NCBI RefSeq assembly: GCF_964340395.1
Contig: NC_135549.1
Location: 9,145,342-9,209,341, forward strand
Direction: 5' to 3'
DNA: 64,000 nt
From: Glandiceps talaboti
Lineage: Eukaryota > Hemichordata > Enteropneusta > Spengelidae
Position 1 is the stretch's first letter; the number at the start of each line of letters is the position of its first letter. The notes below the pieces were generated by a model. It did no database searches, had not been told where the DNA came from, and was given only the letters and a program-made list of their open reading frames with translations. Of this stretch, positions 57,370 to 64,000 are shown piece by piece. The position numbers were made by a program, and so were the translations under genes.

Positions 57370-57840
57370 TAAAGCTTGGAAATTATTGTCTGAAAGGGCC
57401 TGAATAGTCTCAAAATTGACTTTTCAGAGTAAAAAACCTCCAGGACTTCTAGGGGGACACCCCCTAGGACCACCATAAGAGATATACATATTCCCTGCTC
57501 AAGCTATCCCATACCTTTCACTGTCAAGATGCTATTAAACTCCTTTTGGAATATATTTACCCTGTGTAGTCAATAATTATAATTATGATAGTGCTAACCC
57601 GGGATCTTATAAAGTTCATGCAAAGACAGTCAAGCAGTCCACACTGAGTCACGATCAAAAAATACCTGTCATGTGAATATCATATATATATGGGGGGGGG
57701 GGATCATCATGTTTTAGAATTAAGTGATGGGGGGGGGGGTTCAGCCTGTTTTTGGTTTTACAGGTAGGGGGGTCAGTGACTTTTTGTCGGCCCAATTTAA
57801 GAATCCACCCCCCCGGCTGAAGAAACTGACCGGTCCCTTA

Positions 57841-58329
57841 CTCTGAGTATACTCAACTCCACCGTACCCCATCCCCGGCCCCATGTACATAAGGACGTGA
57901 CGTCACTGCAGGTTTCTCAGACTTCAGCCGACTTCGACAAATTAAAATTTGGTGAAGTACATGTAACAATACCCGATCGAACTAAAATAAATTAATTCTG
58001 TAGTTGTATCTACCATAGGATACGACATATTTGCCCCCTGTGACAGTGAGAAACTTGCTGTTTTAAACAAATACACTAACAGACGTGTTTGGCAAATAAA
58101 TGGAGGTGCTTTAATGAAATACAAACTGCTCAACAAAGAAAACACCCCTACCCCTTACAAAAATGGGGTAAACGCAGGGTGGAACACGTACAGTTTAAAA
58201 ACATGTTACGCTACATTATGAAAAATACCACCAATGGTGTTGTAGCACAACTGTACAGTGTTTAAAAATGTTTATCCATATGGTAGTCCATGCTAACAAT
58301 AAGTGAATGCTGAATGACTATCCAGTTGC
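57841..58329. other. Spacer between elements: nothing seen
   Basis: Mixed-composition intergenic sequence without repeats or coding potential that I can support. Confidence 0.5.
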
Positions 58330-59606
58330 CTATCCAACCCTGTTGCTATCTTTATATGCTATCATTTGGCTGTTGCTATGGGCGTGGTCATGTTGTTAGA
58401 TATATTTGCATACATTTTTTTATGTTTTTGTTCACTTGTGTATGAATTCCTGATATTATCTTTGCAATACACATGATCATTTGGCTTTTGCTATGGGCGT
58501 GGTCTTGTTGCAAGGCATATTTACATACATTTTTTGAATGCTTATTCAATTGTCTATTAATCCCTGTTGTTATCTTTACAATATACATGATCATTTGGCT
58601 GTTGCTATGGGCGTGGTCTTGTTGCTGGGCACATTTGCATACATTTTTTGAATGTTCATTCATTTGCCTTTCTATTCCTGTTGTTCTCTTTGCAATACAC
58701 CTGATTATTGGGTTGTTGCTATGGGCGTGGTCTTGTTGCCAGGCAAATTTGCATACATTTTTTTAATGTTTATTCAATTGTCTATTAATCCCTGTTGTTA
58801 TCTTTGTGAAATAGATGACCGTTTGGCTGTTGCTATGGGCATGGGCATGGTTGCTAGGGTATTTGCATACATTTTTTTTGAATGTTTACTCAATTGCCTA
58901 CCAGATGATGTTGTTATTTTACCAAAATATACTGCCATTTGGTTGTTGCTAAGGGCGTGGTCATGGTCGCTAGGGCCAATTTTGTCAAAATGTGCAGAAT
59001 AACACTTTCAGAAACATCTCACCCAGTTTCAGACTCGGTGACCAAGTACTTTTTGAGACATAGGTTTTTGACCAAAATTGAACTTTTTTACACCTAATTT
59101 GCATATCAGTCATGGAATCATGGTATGCTTAATATTTCTTCGTCCATACATCCCTAGATGCATTCCCATTAAATTTCAGCCCAATTTGCTCAGTGGTTTT
59201 GGAATTATAGATTTTTAACCAAAAAGATACATTTTAGCCCTAATTTGCATATCAGTGATGGAATCATCATGTCATGAACAAATCTTACTTTACACCCCCT
59301 TAAGAATGTTCCCACCAAATTTCGCACCAATCTGCCCAGTAGTTTCTGAGTTTAAGTTTTTTGACCAAAAATCACATTTTTTGACCCAAATCACACACCT
59401 GTGATGCGATCATTTTGATTTGAACAATTTCCCAACTAGACACCCAAGGTAATGGACCCATCAACTATCATGGCAATCGGTTCAGCGGTTTTTGACTTTA
59501 AGTTGTTTACACACACAAACACACACACACACACAGACAGACAGACAGACAGACAGACGCCGGGCGATCCCTATAGTAGCACTACTGAACAAGTTCAGTT
59601 GTGCTA
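58330..59606 (+). mobile_element. Tandem-cored dispersed element with microsatellite and 3' hairpin (pearl/HINE-like)
   Basis: Order: about six 114-bp monomers (58330-58985; TGGCTGTTGCTATGGGCGTG, TTTGCATACATTTTTTGAAT), a 500-bp conserved block (shared with 1380-1605), an AC/ACAG microsatellite (59511-59558), GCCGGGCGATCC, then a 13-bp hairpin with AA loop (59578-59605) followed by an A-run. This order (tandem core, microsatellite, terminal hairpin, no target duplication seen) resembles pearl/DINE/HINE elements, which are linked to Helentrons. No protein is encoded. Confidence 0.6.
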
Positions 59607-59679
59607 AAAAGGGTGAGTGAAATTGCAAATCCAAAATCTGACGAATTCGAACTAAACCACAATGCATTGTGGGAATAAC

Positions 59680-59745
59680 GCTGTTATGGACTGATGAGGG
59701 CGCCACACATTTCCACAGGAGGTCATAGGTTCGAAACCCACGAGA
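59680..59745 (+). repeat. tRNA-like (SINE-type) fragment
   Basis: GGTTCGAAACC (about 59729-59739) is a good Pol III B box. TGGACTGATGAGG (about 59686) is a weak A-box candidate at tRNA-like distance. No cloverleaf is complete, so this would be at most a SINE head. Confidence 0.3.
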
Positions 59746-59915
59746 CGGAGAATTTATTCAGGGCCTGGCGATCCCTCGAGAGGATCCAACTCTAGTTCAA
59801 AATCATTATGAAATATTTTCAAAGCTTTGAAAAGTTTGTGTTGAAACAACTGGTTCTTCATCTGCGCCCAAACGGTCATAAATATAATCGCCATCTCACG
59901 TCTGTTATAGTGTAA

Positions 59916-60781
59916 GGGAGCCTTCAGTATTTACAGGGGGCAGAGGAATAGGGGTGGGGTGGATCACATTTTACAAACCTGTTCTTGGGGGAGGGTCATA
60001 TTTTGCATTTACAATATTTGGGAGAGGGTCACATTTTACAATCCGTAGTTTTGTGACCAAATTGAAGATTCAGTTATTATCAATTTGTGTTGTGTTTTGA
60101 GATGTGAAAGTGAGATGAGCACTCAACATTTATTTTTACAAAAATAAAAATACACATATTGTAAGAAAATTGTTTAATAAAACGATGCATTTTGTTGAGT
60201 GTACCATCGTACCTTATCACTCACATTGTCCGTGAATGTTGTTAAAATATGATGGTGATGGTAGCAGTGATGATGATGATGATGATGGTGATGATTTAGT
60301 TTTGAATGTCATATAGAGAACACGGACAGTGATACATGACATGTACTGACTCAAGTAGTAAGAGTCAGTCAGATTAGAGTAACACTGATAATGGCAATAC
60401 TGAAGGTGAAGGTGCTGATGATGATGACAATAATATCAGGGAACTTTTACAAGTGACCAGATCAGGCAGGGTATGCACAACATGGAAAGTACGTTTTAGA
60501 TATTAACTAGATTACGTATGATTATTAGGGAAAGGTCACCAGCCAGTTTTTTACTGTTTGTCAATATTGCCTTCTAACAGAGTCAATATCATATAATAGG
60601 AATATTGATTAACGTTCAGTATATGCAAATTGTTATGGGGAGGGTCATGTTTTACAAAATGGGACAAAGGGGAGGGTCACTTTTTAGAAATGGCGAATGG
60701 GGGAGGGTCATATTTTTCTTAACAGACCATGTGTGATTTCCTCCGGCCCTCCCCCCTTGTTTGTAAATACTGAAGGCTCCC
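59916..60781 (+). mobile_element. GGGAGCC-type DNA transposon (866 bp)
   Basis: Terminal inverted repeats GGGAGCCTTCAGTATTTACA and TGTAAATACTGAAGGCTCCC; TAA duplication at 59913-59915 and 60782-60784. G-rich subterminal repeats (GGGGGAGGGTCATATTTT and variants, three or more per end). It holds a remnant last exon of a transposon protein (60384-60506). Partial copies at 33585 and near 61980-62089. Confidence 0.88.
60384..60506 (+). pseudogene. Transposon protein C-terminal fragment (DDDDNN..TRSGR)
   Basis: Frame TDNGNTEGEGADDDDNNIRE, LLQVTRSGRVCTTWKVRFRY, stop. An in-frame stop lies just upstream, next to an AG that could be a splice acceptor, so it may be a last exon. See the matching fragment at 56269-56466. 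Confidence 0.45.
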
Positions 60782-60784
60782 TAA

Positions 60785-61115
60785 TGAAACACCTGGCCAC
60801 TTACATTCCACACACGCACATCGTTTTACAACCATTCTTTAAGAGTAAAATTAGCTTCGCTTGATCTGTCATATACTATATGTGCGATGACGTTCAGAAC
60901 AATGGTGTTGCTTAGCGTTTGACATTTCAGTGTGACCACCCTTACCTGGTTGCTGTGCACTCAATGGGGTCTCGAGTCTCGTGAGGTCTACTGGCTAAGC
61001 TCAGGGCCAGAACTCCCAGAGACAACTGACAACATCAGGAACAGGTAAACGTCTTCACTCCACCACATTATGTATCTCCAATATCTTGTCACGCTGTTAC
61101 CCCTTCACTACTTAC
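60785..61115. other. Spacer between two elements
   Basis: Ordinary intergenic sequence with moderate CpG. No gene or repeat recognised. Confidence 0.5.
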
Positions 61116-61118
61116 TTA

Positions 61119-61869
61119 GGGACCGGTCAGTTTCTTCAGTGTGGACTGCTTGACTGTCTTGCATCTACTTTATAAGATCCCGGGTTAGCACTATCATAAT
61201 TATAATTATTGACTACACAAGGTAAATATATTCCAAAAGGAGTTTGTAATAGCATCTTGACAGTGAAAGGTATAGGAAAGCTTGGGCAGGGAATATGTAT
61301 ATCTCTTATGGGGGGGGGGTCCTAGGGTGTCCCCCTAGAAGTCCTGGAGGTTTTTTACTCTGAAAAGTCAATTTTGAGACTATTCAGGGCCCTTTCAGAC
61401 AATAATTTCCAAGCTTTACAAGACAGCATCAACATGTAAAAAAGCAACTACACAGGGTTGAAATACTTTTGAAACATACTTTGATAGCATCTTGACAGTA
61501 AGAGGGGAAGAACATGAGACTGGGATATGTCCACCTCATGTGGGGGGTCCATGTGGTGTGGTAGCTAGGTAATACATGTATATGTATATTTATAGTTATG
61601 CTTGAAGTTGAACTAATAAGTAATATAAAGAATTCATGTAAGAAACAGGGAGAAGAACAAATATTGACATGTACCACATTTCAGACAAGGCTATATGCCA
61701 TTGTAGAAAAAGGATTTTTTTCTTCCATCACAATCCAAAACACAATGACCCCCCTATCCACAATTCTGAAAACAGCATGACCCCCCCCCCCCCTACTGCC
61801 AATTTCAAAAACAGAGTGACCCCCTCCCAATCCACCGGACCCCCCAGGCCGAAGAAACTGACCGGTCCC
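61119..61869 (-). mobile_element. 751-bp internally deleted copy of the GGGACCGG family
   Basis: Terminal inverted repeats GGGACCGGTCAGTTTCTTC and GAAGAAACTGACCGGTCCC; TTA duplication (61116-61118 and 61870-61872). Its left 320 bp match the reverse complement of 57375-57837 and its right 310 bp the reverse complement of 53728-54030. It is an inverted deletion derivative of the 4.1-kb element. Confidence 0.9.
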
Positions 61870-61977
61870 TTAGTAGTATGAGAGCCGCTCCTCTCCTCAC
61901 ACCGAAACTAGCAGTGGGATCATGCCAAAATCACAAAACAATGCAAAGTTGAATAAAACAAAAACGAGTCAAAGTAA

Positions 61978-62089
61978 AGTGTGAGCCTCCCCTAATTTCC
62001 ATTTTCTAAAATATGGCCCTCCCCCGAGGACTGACTTTTAAAAATTGACCCTCTAATTTCCTACCCCCTTGTAGTTACTGAAGGCTCCC
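61978..62089. mobile_element. Right-end fragment of the GGGAGCC family
   Basis: CCCCCTTGTAGTTACTGAAG then GGCTCCC followed by TTA (62090-62092), preceded by subterminal ATGGCCCTCCCC and TGACCCTC repeats. The left terminus was not found. 62093-62940 carries further G/C-run-rich repeat-like sequence (for example AATTTACAGCGGGGGG near 62180) but no gene. Confidence 0.65.
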
Positions 62090-62952
62090 TTATTTATAGT
62101 ATATGGCACAAGTGAGTTATCGTTAGTAATGGTAACTAAGGTGGGCGTGACAGACTACAGATTTAGGCTGGGGTCAGAATTTACAGCGGGGGGCTGGGGA
62201 GAAATTATCTTGGTAAAAAATAAGCACCCCTTTCGCACTCTCAAAAAATGTCATGCCCGCCTGAAATGAACCCAAGAAGTTTGGTAGCAGCCCCTTCCCA
62301 GCGACACATATTTTTAACTTGTAATTATACAAATTACAGATTTATGTGGGCTTTGCGATAAAGATCTCTCATTGGGCTGTACTTAGAGATACTTAGCAGG
62401 TTTTTATCTTTCTTGATCTTGATTCTGGGCAGAAATAGCATGTCCCATGATAGCTACTAGTGGGAGGGTGTAAGCAATTATTTGTAGGCCTTCCTTTTCA
62501 GAACATCAGAATTTTCATGGCCCTACCTCCTGTGAACCCTCAATTTTTTACATGCCCCCTTTACCACCCCCCGAAAAAAATTATGACCCCTGCATTAAAC
62601 TCAAATAGATTCATAGATTCATTCTGACTGTAGTACTAGTAGGCCTATATGATATCTGGCACTCCGTGCTAACTTAGTCATGAGGTGAATATCGCGGAAA
62701 AGACTAGTTAGGGAAAGGAAAACAATAGAAAAATCAGTGTTATTAAACCACCAAAAAATTCAAATCAAACCAAATCATCACTAACATTTTCGCTGCCCCT
62801 GTGCAACGTAAACGCGCAACACAAACTATTTTCTTTGGACGAGGTTAAGTGCGTGACCCGAAGTTAGAGAAGGAAACCGGAGGTTTGCCTTAGTACAGCA
62901 TGCATTGTGTACATGTGTAAAAATCGTGTTTCCTTTAAATTGACTTCTCCTC

Positions 62953-63169
62953 ATGATCACATTGACTATGAAAACGTTGTGTACGTGTAAACTTAAACGT
63001 TTTCGCAATAGGACAGCAAAGAAAACGACGTGTCTACTTGCGATTGTCTTGGGAGCGACAATCGCTGGGATTTCGGTATTGTACAATCATGGGACTGAAG
63101 ATGACATCTTGAGTGACATCTTACCAAGCCACCTCCATGATGATTGGAATGGTTATTGCACACATAAAG
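62953..63169 (+). CDS. First coding exon of a probable type II membrane protein (partial gene)
   Basis: The ATG follows an in-frame TGA at 62941, so the N-terminus is defined. It encodes 72 residues: a basic cytosolic tail (KLKRFRNRTAKKTT), one hydrophobic segment (about residues 29-47, CLLAIVLGATIAGISVLY), then an acidic luminal start (TEDDILSDILPSHLHDDW). The donor CATAAAG|GTATTT is moderate, phase 1. The layout is that of Golgi glycosyl- or sulfotransferases and other type II anchors, but I do not recognise the family. The rest of the gene lies beyond the window. Confidence 0.5.
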
Positions 63170-64000
63170 GTATTTTAAAGTTAATGATGTTAGTACGTTT
63201 TTAGCAATTGTTTAATTTATGAAAAAGGAAATGCTTAATGATATTAGCTTATGAACACTCAGAAACAAACAAACAAACATCAACAAAACATTCTCGCAAA
63301 CCAGAGGTATTATTTCTACCTGTGGCAGGCTCGTTAAGAACGTTGCCATAAAACAGGCCGTGGTTTGCGACAATGTAAGGGGTGCAGAGCATGATGGATA
63401 AAAATAATTGTGAAAGCTCATAATTTAAAGCACCGTGCACACCCAATTTCACCATTGACCCTACACGAAAGGGTATATGATTTCGCACATGTTTGAGATA
63501 TTTTCACGTAAACATGTAACTTGCAAATTCGATATCACCCTGCAATTGTGTGTAATAGTGACACCAGAATGAAGGCAACTCATGTAAGCAGGTCGTATTT
63601 TTGAGTGCAGTGTCCTGAGTACAGCGCCTCAACTTTATTCAGTCTAACTGACTAAAATGTTAGATGTCTACCTTCCAAAATACAAACATTTGCTCAGAAA
63701 CATAAAAAATAAACAAATAAATATATGAATAAATAAATACAACTACAACAAGACTTCGGCCTTTGTATTATAAAGTTATCTATTGCCACAAATTGTGCGA
63801 GTCTCTCAGTTTCGCATATCTTAATCCGACATGGTTTTGCTCACTTGTCTGGCGATGCGACAAACATGTAGCAAAATATGCTCAGGCCACGTAAATTGTG
63901 GTAACGTATGATGAGGTATTTTTGATCATGTAAGCATTGCGAAATATTATATAACTAGCAAGGTAGATGTAATATATGTAATTTTTAGCTGGACTTGCGT
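63170..64000. repeat. Putative intron 1 of the right-end gene, with dispersed repeat
   Basis: 63545-63930 resembles 52590-52900 (see that entry). Otherwise AT-rich, with no exon that I can support before the window ends. Confidence 0.5.

Larger units (their letters stand above)
53728..57837 (+). mobile_element. 4.1-kb GGGACCGG-type DNA transposon copy, interrupted by a nested element
   Basis: Terminal inverted repeats GGGACCGGCCAGTTTCTTC and GAAGAAACTGACCGGTCCC; TTA target duplication (53725-53727 and 57838-57840). TWA duplications are typical of PIF/Harbinger-type elements. G-rich subterminal direct repeats of the type GGGGGTCA..CTGTTTT lie inside both ends. The interior holds diverged tandem copies of a roughly 220-bp block (for example at 54800, 55020 and 57375, with AAAAAACCTCCAGGACTT). 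No transposase is readable, so it is non-autonomous. Interrupted by 55279-57369. Confidence 0.85.

Noticed and set aside
58388-58766. Open frames with tryptophan/leucine-rich repeats over the 114-bp array
   Set aside because: 114 is divisible by three, so repeat frames stay open by construction; no start context or homology.
59680-59745. A functional tRNA gene
   Set aside because: Only a B box and a weak A box; no complete cloverleaf can be folded by eye.

Overview
The window is animal nuclear DNA. It is AT-rich, and its genes are broken into many short GT-AG exons by introns of 0.4-9 kb. It is dense in microsatellites, minisatellites and short DNA transposons. The gene content (an ALDH1L gene and a PM20D1 gene, each a single recognisable copy here) and the repeat style suggest a marine invertebrate, for example a hemichordate, amphioxus or mollusc. 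The species cannot be fixed from sequence alone. There are no bacterial features: no operons, Shine-Dalgarno sites or CRISPR.

Left part (1-24,419, minus strand): the 5' part of a 10-formyltetrahydrofolate dehydrogenase gene (ALDH1L family, closest to the mitochondrial ALDH1L2 form). Eleven coding exons in consistent phase give 444 residues: a mitochondrial leader on exon 1, the whole formyl-hydrolase half, the acyl-carrier-like domain with its phosphopantetheine serine, and the first residues of the aldehyde dehydrogenase half, which continues off the left edge.

Middle (24,420-26,614): a 2.2 kb head-to-head intergenic stretch with a palindromic CRE and a long GATA/GATC/GCTA array. It separates the ALDH1L gene from a divergent gene.

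Centre (26,615-43,400, plus strand): a complete PM20D1 gene (M20 family N-fatty-acyl amino acid synthase/hydrolase), 10 exons and 519 residues, with the metal ligands and catalytic glutamate intact. Its last codons and stop lie inside the first units of a 46-bp minisatellite.

Right part (43,401-62,950): gene-poor. It holds satellites and several transposon families. Three related families have GGG- or GGC-initial inverted repeats, TAA/TTA target duplications and G-rich subterminal repeats; one is nested inside another. There is also a tandem-repeat-cored element with a microsatellite and a 3' hairpin (pearl/HINE-like). At 62,953 the first coding exon of an unrecognised, probable type II membrane protein begins on the plus strand; its remaining exons lie beyond the window.

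ALDH1L2 acts in mitochondrial one-carbon metabolism (10-formyl-THF to THF plus CO2, making NADPH). PM20D1 makes N-acyl amino acids that can uncouple mitochondria. Their head-to-head placement would allow shared regulation, but this is inference only.
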